Counted from the stretch's first letter, positions 52,710 to 61,977 are shown. The stretch is 64,000 nucleotides of DNA from Pseudomonas sp. HOU2 (GCF_040729435.1 NZ_CP160398.1:5809001-5873000); one strand, 5' to 3'. Notes: a model not told the origin generated them from the letters alone. Made by a program: numbers and translations.

Positions 52710-54347
52710 TTACTTCGGATAAAGCGGCGGCAACCCGCTGTCACCCACCGGATCCTGCACCCGCTCGGCCGCCGGAATCGTACGAATCGCCCGCCACAAA
52801 TCCTCGCCTTGCCAATGCTGCCCGGTCTCGCTGTACAACGCGCCATTGAGCCCGTCGAGGGCGTCGGAAAGCGGTACGAAGCGCGCCGCCATATCCGCCA
52901 AAGTCTCCGGCTGCTGTCGCGCCCAAGCATCGAGTGCCTGCCGGGTCGCTTGCGGATCGTTGGCCTGGCACGCCCGCTTGATGTCGTCCAGCAACGTGCG
53001 CGGGCTCGGCCCGGTTTGCGCGGCGCGGTGCACCGCCGGTTGCCATCTTGCACGCCACCACAGGCCGAAGCCGAGCAGGGTGGTGCAGGCGAGGATCAGG
53101 GTGCTGAGTTTCCACCACCACAACACGTCGTTATCGACGGCGTTCACTTGCAGGGTGCCGGCCGGGGTGTCGACCTGCAGGCTCGGGTTGGTCGCCACTT
53201 GCAGGGTGCGCGCCGGCAGGCTGGTGTGTTCCAGATGATCTTCGAAGGTGTTCCACCAGATCACGTCGACGGTCGGCAACTCGATCGCGCCGCTGCGGCT
53301 GGGCACCAGCGCTTCGCGTTCTTCACGGCTGCCGATCAGGCCGCGCTCGTCGCTCTGGTTGCTCAGCACCGGTTGATCCGGGTAGCGGCGCAGGCCGTTG
53401 GCCTCGGTGGCGGGCAGGGCCGGCAACTGCGAACTGGCCAGGCCTTCGGCTTTTAGCGTCAGGCTGCGGGTCAGGGAGTCGCCGACCTGAAGATGATCCG
53501 GCTCAGGGTTCCAGCTTTCGCTCAGGCTCAGGCTGCGTGCGGGCAGCCACGGCGCATCGGCCGGGTAGGTCAGCGGTTTCGGTTTGACCGTCAGGGCGAT
53601 CTCGGCGGAATTGACCCGCAACAGCTTGCCCGGTTTCGGGCCCTGCACGGTCGCGTCCTGGGCCGGCTGGGTGTCGACCAACGTGGCGCTGAACGTCTGC
53701 GGGGCAATGAGCAGCAAGCCGCTGTGCTGCGGATAGATCGCATAGCGCATCTCGATCACGCCATGGCGCACACCGTTGATGTCTTTTTCGTAGGTGCGCG
53801 TATCGCCCAGTTGCTCGATGCGCGTGTCGGCGATCTGCAGCGGGGTCAGGCTGCTGTCGTCGTACAGCGACACCGAGTGATAGATGCGCAACGTCAGGAT
53901 CGCCTGAGCCTGCACATAGACGCTGGACTGGTCGAGGCTGGCCTCGATGAACACCGGGGCCGGGTTGTTCTTCTCTTCGCGGATGTCGCTCTCGACCACT
54001 TGCACGGTGATCGGCTGGCTCTGCACATCACCCAGTTGCAGCGGCGGAATGATCACGCTGCCGTTCTCTTTGGGCAGCAGGGTGATGATCCAGCGCGTGG
54101 TGGCGCGGTTGTCGCCATTGAGGGTGTTCAACTGGTTGACCTGGCGCGTGCCACGCACCTCGAACAAAGGCTCCAGCGGCGTCAGGTCGGGTTTGCCGAA
54201 CTGGGTGACGTCGCTGGTTTCGAGGGTGAGTTCGACCGTCTCGCCGGAGTTCAGGCGACTGCGATCCACGCTGGCCGTCAGCTCGGCCGCCTGAGCGGTG
54301 GTCGTGCAGAGCAGCAGGGGCAGCAACAGAGCGGTGAAACGGGTCAT
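52710..54347 (-). CDS. BatD-family protein
   Basis: 545 aa from MTRFTALLLPLLLCTTTAQA, a Sec signal peptide. The BatD (oxygen-tolerance) architecture follows: Ig-like domains beginning ELTASVDRSRLNSGETVELTLE, with SVYVQAQAILTLRIYHSV and VGDSLTRSLTLKAEGLA. A membrane helix near residue 415 (WWWKLSTLILACTTLLGFGLWW) precedes a cytosolic tail. It is the last gene of the moxR-bat operon, and its start overlaps the preceding stop (ATGA). Bat proteins are linked to stress tolerance and envelope integrity; the mechanism is unresolved. Confidence 0.9.
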   Translation of the reverse strand: MTRFTALLLPLLLCTTTAQAAELTASVDRSRLNSGETVELTLETSDVTQFGKPDLTPLEPLFEVRGTRQVNQLNTLNGDNRATTRWIITLLPKENGSVIIPPLQLGDVQSQPITVQVVESDIREEKNNPAPVFIEASLDQSSVYVQAQAILTLRIYHSVSLYDDSSLTPLQIADTRIEQLGDTRTYEKDINGVRHGVIEMRYAIYPQHSGLLLIAPQTFSATLVDTQPAQDATVQGPKPGKLLRVNSAEIALTVKPKPLTYPADAPWLPARSLSLSESWNPEPDHLQVGDSLTRSLTLKAEGLASSQLPALPATEANGLRRYPDQPVLSNQSDERGLIGSREEREALVPSRSGAIELPTVDVIWWNTFEDHLEHTSLPARTLQVATNPSLQVDTPAGTLQVNAVDNDVLWWWKLSTLILACTTLLGFGLWWRARWQPAVHRAAQTGPSPRTLLDDIKRACQANDPQATRQALDAWARQQPETLADMAARFVPLSDALDGLNGALYSETGQHWQGEDLWRAIRTIPAAERVQDPVGDSGLPPLYPK

Positions 54348-56080
54348 CGAGTTTTTTCCTGATCCTGATGTTGTTGCTGTTCGTACCAGAATTTGCGTCG
54401 CAGCAGTTCGCCCGGGTCGTCGGGGATTTTGCCCAGCCATTGTTCCAGCGCCTGACGCTGCTCGCCTTCGAGGTTGTCCTCGCTCGGGCGCAGCGTCGGC
54501 ACAGTGTCCGTTTCTTCCGCCTCGTCGAGGCCCGGCACCTCGTTGGGACCTGGTTGCGGCGGGGTGGTCGGCGGCGGTTCGCTGGCCGATTCGCCGGGCT
54601 GGGCCTCGCTCGGAGTCTCGTTTTTGACTGCCGGTGGCGGTGCGGTCGCCGGCGGTGGTTCATCGCCGGGCACGTTCGGCTGCGCCGGTTGTGGCTGCGG
54701 TTCTGCCGGCGGCGGGGTGTTCTTCTGCTTGAGCAGGTTTTCCACCAGGGCCTTGTTGGTCAGCGCCGGGCGCAAGTCCGGTTGCAGTTCCAGTGCTTGC
54801 TCATAGGCATCGATGGCTGCTTCCAGCTCACCACTTTTCGCCAGGGCGTTGCCACGATTGTAGTGGGCGCGGGCATCGCTGCCTTCGGCGAAACGCTGAG
54901 CGGCGCCACTGTAATCGCCGGCCTCGTACAACGCCAGCCCTTGCCACTGGTGATCTTCGAAGTGTTCGGCCGCCTCGGCCGGACGCCTCTGTTTGAGCAG
55001 GTGCAGGCCCTGTTGGTCGGGGCGCAGCCACAGGTCTTCAAAGTCGAAAGCGTAGCTTGGCTGCGGCAGGCACAGCAGCAATGGCAGGCAGAACAACCAG
55101 CCACGCCGTCCGGCGCAGGCCGCAAGCAGCAATAGCGGCAGCAACAGCCAGTAACCCTGATCGGCCCAGGTGTCGAGGCGCACGGTCTGACCATCGTTGC
55201 GCAGGCTACGGGGGCCGTCGAGCAGACCGAGGGCGCGCAAATCGCTCTCGTCCAGCCGCGCACTGTGGTACTCGCCGCCAACGCTGGCGAGGAATGCACC
55301 AAGGCCCGGGCTGTCGAGTTGCGGTACGCGGATCGCGCCTTGTTCGTCCTTGAGGAAACTGCCGTCCTCTTGGGCAATCGGTGCGCCCTCAGCTGTGCCG
55401 ATGCCGAGCATCAGCAGTTGTGCTGATTGTTGGCCAAGGGCGCGACGAATGCCTTGGCGTTCCTCTTCGGTCAGCGAGGAGCCGATCAGCAGGATCCGTC
55501 CCTGGCCGAGCGCGCCTTGCTTGAGCAGGGCCAGCGCCTTGCTCACGCCGAGATCAGCGCGATGGCCGCTTTCTGGCATCAGCGACGGCTTGAGCGCGTC
55601 GAGCAGATTGCGGCTGGTCGCCAGATCATCCGACAGCGGCACCAAGGTGTGCGCGCTGCCGGCATAGACGACGATCGCGGTCTGCGCATCGCTGCGCGCC
55701 TGCAGCAGATCGAACAGCTTGCGCCGCGCCTGCTCCAGGCGGGTTGGCGGTGAGTCGGTGGCGAGCATTTCCGGGGTCAGCTCCAGCACCACCACCAGCG
55801 GGTCGGCGGGTTTCTGGCTGGTCTGTTCGACCCGTTCCCAGCTCGGCCCGAGCAGGGCGACGAGGGTCAGCAACCATGCCACGCCGAGGGCCACCCACGG
55901 CAGCTTGCTGTCGCGCCCGCTGCCACCGCTGAGCAGGGTCGAATGGAACGCCGGCGGCAGAATCATCTGCCAGCGTCCAGCACGTTTCTGCCGGTGCCAG
56001 AGTTGCCAGAGCAGCCAGCCCAGCAGCGGCAGAAGCAGCAGCCACCAAGGGCGGAACCAGTGCGGCCAGAGCGCGATCAT
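54344..56080 (-). CDS. BatB-like VWA protein fused to TPR (BatC-like) domain
   Basis: 578 aa from MIALWPHWFRPWWLLLLPLL. Two N-terminal helices precede a VWA domain (residues ~80-270) whose MIDAS motif is degenerate (LELTPEM in place of DxSxS). A third hydrophobic stretch then leads to TPR repeats (HYNRGNALAKSGELEAAIDAYEQALELQPDLRPAL) and a long Pro/Glu-rich C-terminus ending EQWLGKIPDDPGELLRRKFWYEQQQ. In other bacteria BatB and BatC are often separate; here they are one chain. Loss of the metal site suggests a scaffold rather than a metal-dependent binder. Confidence 0.9.
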   Translation of the reverse strand: MIALWPHWFRPWWLLLLPLLGWLLWQLWHRQKRAGRWQMILPPAFHSTLLSGGSGRDSKLPWVALGVAWLLTLVALLGPSWERVEQTSQKPADPLVVVLELTPEMLATDSPPTRLEQARRKLFDLLQARSDAQTAIVVYAGSAHTLVPLSDDLATSRNLLDALKPSLMPESGHRADLGVSKALALLKQGALGQGRILLIGSSLTEEERQGIRRALGQQSAQLLMLGIGTAEGAPIAQEDGSFLKDEQGAIRVPQLDSPGLGAFLASVGGEYHSARLDESDLRALGLLDGPRSLRNDGQTVRLDTWADQGYWLLLPLLLLAACAGRRGWLFCLPLLLCLPQPSYAFDFEDLWLRPDQQGLHLLKQRRPAEAAEHFEDHQWQGLALYEAGDYSGAAQRFAEGSDARAHYNRGNALAKSGELEAAIDAYEQALELQPDLRPALTNKALVENLLKQKNTPPPAEPQPQPAQPNVPGDEPPPATAPPPAVKNETPSEAQPGESASEPPPTTPPQPGPNEVPGLDEAEETDTVPTLRPSEDNLEGEQRQALEQWLGKIPDDPGELLRRKFWYEQQQHQDQEKTR

Positions 56081-57156
56081 CGGCGCCTCCGCAGACGCAG
56101 GCGTTTCAGACGCTCGCGCCAGTCGGGCAACGGACTTTGCAGATACATCTCCTTGGTAAACAGGCGTTGCAGCGGGTTGTCCGGCCACAAGTCGCGGGCG
56201 ACCAGCAACAGGCTCAGCAGCAGGGCCAACGCCAGCGGCCACTGATACAGGGCTTGCGCCGGGCGCGCCTGGGTCGGTTGCTGGGTCACCGGTTCGAGCT
56301 GATCGAGGGTCTCCCTGATCGCTTGCAGCTCTTTGCCGTCGCGGGCGCGGAAGTACTGGCCGCCGGTGGCTGCGGCAATCGCTTTGAGCGCCGGCTCGTC
56401 GAGGTCCAGGCTCGGATTGACCCCGAGCAGGCCGGTGCTGCCACTGTCTTCCGGGTCCGCGCCAATGCCGATCGGGTAGATTTTCACCCCTTCGCTGGCG
56501 GCCAGTTTTGCTGCGGTCAGCGGATCGATTTCGCCGCCGTTGTTGGCGCCGTCGGTGACCAGAATCAATACCCGGCTTTGTGCCGGACGCATGCGCAGGC
56601 GCTTCAGCGCCAGACCGATCGCATCGCCGATGGCGGTGTTCTTGCCGGCGATGCCGATGCGCGCTTCATCGAGCCAGACGCGCACGGTGTGCCGGTCGAA
56701 AGTCAGCGGTGCCTGCAGATAGGCCTGACTGCCGAACAGGATCAGACCGACGCGGTCGCCATCACGGCTTTCAAGGAAATCCCCGAGCAGATGCTGGACC
56801 AGCGACAAGCGACTGACGTCTTCGTCCTGCCACTGCATGTCGGGGAAGTCCATCGAGCCGGACACGTCCACCGCCACCAGCAGATCGCGGCCGCTGGCGG
56901 CAATCGGCAACGGCTCGCCAAGCCATTGCGGGCGCGCTGCGGCGCTCAGCAGCAACAGCCACAGCAGCAGGAACGGCGCTTGCTGACGCCATGCCGGCAG
57001 ATTGGCCCTGGCCCGCCGACGGGCGAGGCCTTCCAGGTCGGAGAGGAAACTCACGCGCAACGCCGGCTCGCCGCTGTCGGCCACCGGCAACACCAGACGC
57101 ATCAGCCACGGCAGTGGCAGCAGCACGAAGATCCACGGCCAGGCGAACTCAAACAT
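56077..57156 (-). CDS. BatA-like VWA-domain membrane protein
   Basis: 359 aa. N-terminal helices (FEFAWPWIFVLLPLPWLMRLVL and APFLLLWLLLLSAAA) precede a VWA domain with an intact MIDAS: DVSGS at 97-101, T in GKNTAIGDAIGLALKRL, and D in LVTDGANNGG. A C-terminal helix (YQWPLALALLLSLLLVARDL) anchors it, so the VWA domain probably lies in one compartment between membrane segments. It is the metal-competent partner of the degenerate BatB-like protein encoded immediately downstream (ATGA overlap). Confidence 0.92.
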   Translation of the reverse strand: MFEFAWPWIFVLLPLPWLMRLVLPVADSGEPALRVSFLSDLEGLARRRARANLPAWRQQAPFLLLWLLLLSAAARPQWLGEPLPIAASGRDLLVAVDVSGSMDFPDMQWQDEDVSRLSLVQHLLGDFLESRDGDRVGLILFGSQAYLQAPLTFDRHTVRVWLDEARIGIAGKNTAIGDAIGLALKRLRMRPAQSRVLILVTDGANNGGEIDPLTAAKLAASEGVKIYPIGIGADPEDSGSTGLLGVNPSLDLDEPALKAIAAATGGQYFRARDGKELQAIRETLDQLEPVTQQPTQARPAQALYQWPLALALLLSLLLVARDLWPDNPLQRLFTKEMYLQSPLPDWRERLKRLRLRRRR

Positions 57157-57646
57157 GCTTGCGAATCCAAGTGTCGACGGCTTGGGTCAGGCCGGCGATG
57201 GCTTTGTCGTCGAGCTTGCATTCGGGTTTGTAGGCGCCTTCGACCAGCACCATCCAGCGCGTCAGGCCGGCGGCCGGGCAGCGGTTGTCGAGAAATGCCA
57301 GCCATTTGCGGCCATTCAATGTGTGGCTCTGACTGTAAGGGTAGTGGTTGCGGCACAGGCGTTTGAGCAGGCCGTTGAGCTGCTGCAACCAGGCCCCGGC
57401 CGGTGCGCCGTCGTAGGGTTTGGGCATCTGGGCCAGTTCGGCCAGCGCGGCGATGCGCACGGGGTCGAGCGGCTGTTCGGCGCGCACGATCGGGCGTTTC
57501 TTGATCGGAATGAACCGGCGCAAGCGCCACACCGCGAACCCGAGCAACGGCAGCAATAACAGCAGCAGCCACCAGCCCGGCGCTGGTGGCCAGAAGTCGA
57601 TGGGCGGCGGGGAAATCAACGGTTGCAGTTGCTCGAGGCCGTTCAT
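57149..57646 (-). CDS. DUF4381 family protein
   Basis: 165 aa from MNGLEQLQPLISPPPIDFWP, a typical DUF4381 opening. One hydrophobic helix (PGWWLLLLLLPLLGFAVWRL) and a basic cytosolic domain (GAWLQQLNGLLKRLCRNHYPYSQ) follow. DUF4381 proteins are found almost only in moxR-bat operons. It overlaps its neighbours at both ends (8 bp with BatA, 4 bp with DUF58), so the operon is tightly coupled. Confidence 0.88.
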   Translation of the reverse strand: MNGLEQLQPLISPPPIDFWPPAPGWWLLLLLLPLLGFAVWRLRRFIPIKKRPIVRAEQPLDPVRIAALAELAQMPKPYDGAPAGAWLQQLNGLLKRLCRNHYPYSQSHTLNGRKWLAFLDNRCPAAGLTRWMVLVEGAYKPECKLDDKAIAGLTQAVDTWIRKHV

Positions 57647-58587
57647 CGACTGCTCCCCGGACGCTGCGGATTGAGGAACTCGCGCATCTGCTCGACCATT
57701 TCGCTTTGCGTGCTTAGCGGCATCAGCAGCACCCGTAGTTTCTGCGCGAGCAATTCCCAACGGGCTATACGGGCTTCGGCCTGAGCGCGATAGGTCTGGC
57801 GCAGATCGAAATTGAGGGTGTCGAGTTCCAGCTGCGCGCCGCGTTCGGCGAAGCGTAAAAGCCCGGCGGCGGGCAGGGCGTGGTCCAGCGGATCGGACAG
57901 CGGCAGCATCAGCAGGTCGCAATGGCGCGATAGCAGACTCAATTGCTGCTCGGCGCTGTCGGACAGCGCGCGCTCGTCGCAGATCACGATCACCAGACTG
58001 CCCGGGCGCAGCACCTCACGCGCCCGGCGCAGCGCTGCGCCGAGGGCATCGCGGTCCGGTTCGCGTTCGCTGTGCAGCGATTGATTGACCTTCACCAGAC
58101 GGTTGAGCAATTGCAGCAGGCTCTGCTTGCTGCGGCGCGGTTTGATTTCGTAATGCTCGTTATCGCCGAACACCAGCCCGCCGACCCTGTCGTTGTGCCC
58201 CAGTGCGGCCCAGCCGATCAGCGCCGCCGCTTGCGCCGCGAGCACCGACTTGAACATCAGCCCGGAACCGAAAAACAGCCGCGTGCTTTGCTCGACCATG
58301 ATGAAAATCGGTCGCTCGCGTTCCTCATGGAACAGCTTGGTGTGCGGCTCCTGGGTGCGCGCGGTGACGCGCCAGTCGATGGTGCGCACGTCGTCGCCGG
58401 CCTGGTAGACCCGCACCTGATCGAAGTCGACGCCGCGCCCGCGGAATTTCGAGTGATGCAGGCCGATCAGCGGGCTGCGCTGGCTCGGCGTGGAAAACAG
58501 CTGCACTTCGCGCACACGGTGGCGCATCTCGATCAGGTCGGTGAGGCTGATGCGGATGCCCGGTTCGGACGGCAGGGGGACGTTCAT
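57643..58587 (-). CDS. DUF58 family protein
   Basis: 314 aa from MNVPLPSEPGIRISLTDLIE. The DUF58 signature is clear: SPLIGLHHSKFRGRGVDFDQVRVYQAGDDVRTIDWRVTARTQEPHTKLFHEERERP. A VWA-like fold follows. It lies between the MoxR ATPase (5-bp gap) and DUF4381 genes, as in moxR operons of many proteobacteria. It probably links the ATPase to the membrane Bat proteins. Confidence 0.93.
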   Translation of the reverse strand: MNVPLPSEPGIRISLTDLIEMRHRVREVQLFSTPSQRSPLIGLHHSKFRGRGVDFDQVRVYQAGDDVRTIDWRVTARTQEPHTKLFHEERERPIFIMVEQSTRLFFGSGLMFKSVLAAQAAALIGWAALGHNDRVGGLVFGDNEHYEIKPRRSKQSLLQLLNRLVKVNQSLHSEREPDRDALGAALRRAREVLRPGSLVIVICDERALSDSAEQQLSLLSRHCDLLMLPLSDPLDHALPAAGLLRFAERGAQLELDTLNFDLRQTYRAQAEARIARWELLAQKLRVLLMPLSTQSEMVEQMREFLNPQRPGSSR

Positions 58588-58592
58588 GGGGG

Positions 58593-59552
58593 TCAAGCGA
58601 CGGCTACGACGTCGAGAATCCGCTGCACCACCCGATCCTGATCGATGCCGGCGGCTTCGGCTTCAAACGACAGAATGATGCGGTGACGCAACACGTCGAA
58701 CAGCACCGCCTGAATGTCTTCCGGGCTGACGAAGTCGCGCCCGGCCAGCCAGGCGTGGGCACGGGCGCAGCGGTCGAGGGCGATCGAGCCACGTGGACTG
58801 GCGCCATAGGCGATCCACTCGGCCATCTCCGGGTCGAACTTGGCCGGGGTGCGCGTGGCCATGACCAGCTGCACCAGGTATTCCTCCACGGCGTCGGCCA
58901 TGTACAGACCGAGGATTTCCTTGCGCGCGGCGAAGATCGCCTGCTGGCTAACCCGGCGCTCGGGCTTGGTTTCGCCGTTGAGCGCTTCGCCACGGGCTTG
59001 TTGCAGGATCCGGCGTTCGACGGCGGCATCCGGGAAGCCGATTTTGACGTGCATCAGGAAGCGGTCGAGCTGCGCTTCGGGCAGCGGGTAGGTGCCTTCC
59101 TGCTCGATCGGGTTCTGCGTGGCCATCACCAGAAACAGTGGCGACAGCTCGTAAGTGCTGCGCCCGACGCTGACCTGACGCTCGGCCATGGCTTCGAGCA
59201 GCGCCGATTGCACCTTGGCCGGCGCCCGGTTGATTTCGTCCGCCAGCACCAGGTTGTGGAAGATCGGCCCTTGCTGGAACACGAAACTGCCGGTTTCCGG
59301 GCGATAGATCTCGGTGCCGGTGATGTCGGCCGGCAGCAGGTCCGGGGTGAACTGAATGCGATGGAACTGGGCTTCGATGCCCTCGGCGAGTTCTTTGATC
59401 GCTTTGGTCTTGGCCAGCCCCGGAGCGCCCTCGACCAACATGTGGCCGTCGGCGAGCAGGGCGATGAGCAAGCGCTCGATGAGTTTTTCCTGGCCGAGAA
59501 TCTGCGTTGAAAGAAAGGTTCGCAGCGCCAGCAGCGCTTCACGATGTTCCAT
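58593..59552 (-). CDS. MoxR-family AAA+ ATPase
   Basis: 319 aa. Walker A GAPGLAKT at 42-49, Walker B LVLADEINRAPAKVQSALLEAMAE, sensor 1 MATQNPIEQEGTYPLPEAQLDRF and sensor 2 ASPRGSIALDRCARAHAWLAGRD are all present. MoxR ATPases are chaperone-like and often act with VWA proteins to insert metals or assemble complexes. It is the first gene of the six-gene operon. A promoter should lie in 59553-59733. Confidence 0.94.
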   Translation of the reverse strand: MEHREALLALRTFLSTQILGQEKLIERLLIALLADGHMLVEGAPGLAKTKAIKELAEGIEAQFHRIQFTPDLLPADITGTEIYRPETGSFVFQQGPIFHNLVLADEINRAPAKVQSALLEAMAERQVSVGRSTYELSPLFLVMATQNPIEQEGTYPLPEAQLDRFLMHVKIGFPDAAVERRILQQARGEALNGETKPERRVSQQAIFAARKEILGLYMADAVEEYLVQLVMATRTPAKFDPEMAEWIAYGASPRGSIALDRCARAHAWLAGRDFVSPEDIQAVLFDVLRHRIILSFEAEAAGIDQDRVVQRILDVVAVA

Positions 59553-59733
59553 CGGTGACTGTTCCTGGAAAGGGTGGCCGCAGGCGTTCGGATAACGCCG
59601 GGGCTGGGGGCGTTACTTTAATCCATCGAGGGGGGTGGCGACTAACGGCATTTTGCGCAAAGTGCGGGAAATGACTGGGGGATTTGTTGGAATTTTGTAG
59701 CGGGGGAGTGTTGCGGTGGCAGTTCTGGCCTCT

Positions 59734-59822
59734 TCGCTGGCAAGCCAGCTCCCACAGGTATCAGCGGTGCGAATGCGATTTATGCAACACATCGGTCTCT
59801 GTGGGAGCTGGCTTGCCAGCGA
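59734..59822. repeat. REP palindrome, GTGGGAGCTGGC family (inverted order)
   Basis: The complement arm (TCGCTGGCAAGCCAGCTCCC) precedes the direct arm (CTGTGGGAGCTGGCTTGCCA), opposite to the copies at 25779, 37708 and 40439. Confidence 0.85.
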
Positions 59823-59842
59823 TGAGGCCAGTCCAGCCAGCA

Positions 59843-60196
59843 TCAAATCTGGCTGATATAGGTTCCGGTGCCATCAAGGATGTTCTTCAGGGTTTCTTCA
59901 ACTTCAGCCAGATCAACCATGTCCGGATTGAAGGTAATTTCCAGCACATCATCCCCATTCAGCGCATCGGCATCCGCCGCCGCAATTTCAATCTTCAGCA
60001 GAGTCTTGCTCAGGGTGACTTTCACGCCATCCAGCGTCGAAGGCTCGCCATCCAGGGTGATCTCCAGCTCGTCCTCGTCCGGATAACGGCTCATCAGAAA
60101 CATCTCGCCCTTGTCGCTGTGGCAGCAGAGCATGGCCATGTTGTCTTCTTCGTCGTCGCACGGGTTGACGATCAGTAGGGCGGTGGTCATTTGCAT
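59843..60196 (-). CDS. Acidic hypothetical protein, 117 aa
   Basis: 117 aa, strongly acidic (DDEEDN, YPDEDELEITLDGEPS, EVEETLKNILDG), with no signal peptide. It looks like a small beta-sheet protein with alternating hydrophobic residues and a CCHSDKGEMFLMSRYP segment. I know similar sequences only from Pseudomonas and cannot assign a function. The stop at 59843 lies 20 bp beyond a REP element that separates it from the moxR operon. Confidence 0.7.
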   Translation of the reverse strand: MQMTTALLIVNPCDDEEDNMAMLCCHSDKGEMFLMSRYPDEDELEITLDGEPSTLDGVKVTLSKTLLKIEIAAADADALNGDDVLEITFNPDMVDLAEVEETLKNILDGTGTYISQI

Positions 60197-60533
60197 GGGG
60201 GAATTCCTGGCCGACGGGCGCTAAGTGCAATCGAAAGCGCGATTTTGCCAGCCTTGGCGCATTTGCGCTGCTCTCTTGCGTGGGTTGTTTTGTTGCTGCC
60301 TGCAATACGAGGGCGGGTGAAACCTGGCGGAATCAGTGAAGAGGGAAAATTCCGACAGATGAATTCTGGGTTGAGGGCTGAAATTTCCGAGGACGCCGCA
60401 GGAAAAATTACTTGTTTGGACTTGGTAGTCGTTTTCTGCTTTTTCGCTTGTTTTATCGCCACGATTGTCATTATTTTGCGGTTCGAACGCAAAGGAGTGC
60501 GTCATCTCAAACCGAAAAAAGGGACCTCTTTCA
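60197..60533. other. Intergenic region with one doubtful small frame
   Basis: 337 bp between divergent genes. A plus-strand frame at 60359-60559 would encode a 66-residue peptide with one hydrophobic helix (VVVFCFFACFIATIVIIL) and a basic tail. Its ribosome site is too distant and it overlaps the next gene, so I do not call it. AAAGGAG at 60491-60497 has no start codon at usable distance. Confidence 0.4.
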
Positions 60534-61928
60534 ATGCATCCGTATTTCGAACGCGCTGAGGAAATTGCACACCTGTCCGACGATCAGATTGAGCAGATTT
60601 ATCAGCGATATCTGGACGGGGAAAAAAGCGCTGCGCTTCTGGTCGAGTATCAGATCCCTGCAACTGTCCGCAGCTTGCTCAAGGTTTTGCCGCCGATTGT
60701 CAGTCAGGATCTGAAGTGCCCTTATTGCGATGTGCCGATGTGGGTACGTCGGCACGCCCGGGGCACTCCGGTCTCGCAGCGTCATCCTTACAAATGCATA
60801 CGGTGCGAGCACCGATACTCAGCATCCGCCCGCCATGGCCGACGCATGGCGTGTACTTGCCCGGCATGTTGCCAGGTTCATCAGCAACAATTGGCGGCGC
60901 AGGCAGAGCGTGATCGACGCGAACTTGAATCGCGCTTCGGTGTACCGAGTCCCGCGGTGCCGTATTCGACCCTTGGGTTTGTGCAGAAACTGACGTTGCT
61001 GGCCTTGCTTGACGATGGCAATGGCAGCCATCCCGAATGGATCGCGCCGTTGAGCGCGACATCCCGAAGCGAACATCTGGCACCGAGCGTCGAGGCCAGC
61101 GAGGAAAGATTGAAGAGTCTGCACGAGGCTGGCGTGTTAACGGTCGCGACGAGCTCTGATATCAGGGCCTTCGATCGCACTGAGGGTTGCAGTATCAGTG
61201 ACTATTGCGCAGTGCGCTGGCAGCCTAATGTGGCACTCGGCGGAGTTGCGCGCTGTAATCGGGAAAGCCTGTACCTGACGCTCTATCAGGAGTTATCCGG
61301 CGAGATTCAGGTCGCCTGGAAGAGCGAACTCTACGGACTGATTTTCGATCTGGCCCGAGAAGAATCGCTTCAATACATCCGTGTGCTGGCCAATGAAGTC
61401 GGTTTTTCGTTCACGGCCGAGGCGCGTGCCGAAACGGTTGTGGGGCAACTCCTGCAGGATTTTTCCGTAAGCCAGCTCTATTACTTTGCCCGCCTGGCGG
61501 TAAAAAACGCTGCGCACTTCTACGCCACCGGCAACTCCAAAGGTCGCAGTCACGCGTCCAACACCATCCCGCGCAACATGCTCGGAACCGCTCAGGACGC
61601 CCTGACTCGGAACTGGCGCAAAAACGCACACCGCGATTCGCGAGTACCGCAATCGGCGTTGCATCGGCTGTTGTACGACGTAGTGCTCAAGGACAGCGGT
61701 GCCGGGTTTTCCAAGTCGCCGGGAATGTATTGGCGCGATGAGCTGGTTCCGCAGTTCTTCTCCCGTGCAGCCTTTGACAGCGACCTGCTCGGTCATTTGA
61801 GGCTGTTTTGCCGAGAGTGTGACTCCAGCAATATCGACGCCAGCATGGATAAACTGGTCCTGAAAACCATGTGTTACGACTGTGCCACGGTGAGCAAATT
61901 CAGGGCGTTCGAGGAGCTGCCTGACTGA
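60534..61928 (+). CDS. Zinc-ribbon orphan protein, 464 aa
   Basis: 464 aa from MHPYFERAEEIAHLSDDQIE. The N-terminal ~45 residues are helical (IEQIYQRYLDGEKSAALLVEY). Two closely spaced CxxC pairs follow (CPYC and CIRC), then CTCPACC, consistent with one or two zinc ribbons. The rest (~330 residues) is helical and unrecognised, with a final CRECDSS...CYDC pair near the C-terminus that could bind another zinc. The zinc ribbons suggest nucleic-acid binding. It stands alone between divergent neighbours at the edge of an AT-rich accessory patch. No family name can be supported. Confidence 0.75.
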   Translation: MHPYFERAEEIAHLSDDQIEQIYQRYLDGEKSAALLVEYQIPATVRSLLKVLPPIVSQDLKCPYCDVPMWVRRHARGTPVSQRHPYKCIRCEHRYSASARHGRRMACTCPACCQVHQQQLAAQAERDRRELESRFGVPSPAVPYSTLGFVQKLTLLALLDDGNGSHPEWIAPLSATSRSEHLAPSVEASEERLKSLHEAGVLTVATSSDIRAFDRTEGCSISDYCAVRWQPNVALGGVARCNRESLYLTLYQELSGEIQVAWKSELYGLIFDLAREESLQYIRVLANEVGFSFTAEARAETVVGQLLQDFSVSQLYYFARLAVKNAAHFYATGNSKGRSHASNTIPRNMLGTAQDALTRNWRKNAHRDSRVPQSALHRLLYDVVLKDSGAGFSKSPGMYWRDELVPQFFSRAAFDSDLLGHLRLFCRECDSSNIDASMDKLVLKTMCYDCATVSKFRAFEELPD

Positions 61929-61977
61929 TGTTGATGGGGGGCTGTAAGCAGCTCAGGAAAAAGGGAAGGCATAGCGC

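Noticed and set aside
60359-60559. 66-codon plus-strand frame with one hydrophobic helix
   Set aside because: No ribosome site at proper distance and overlap with the start of the better-supported zinc-ribbon gene.
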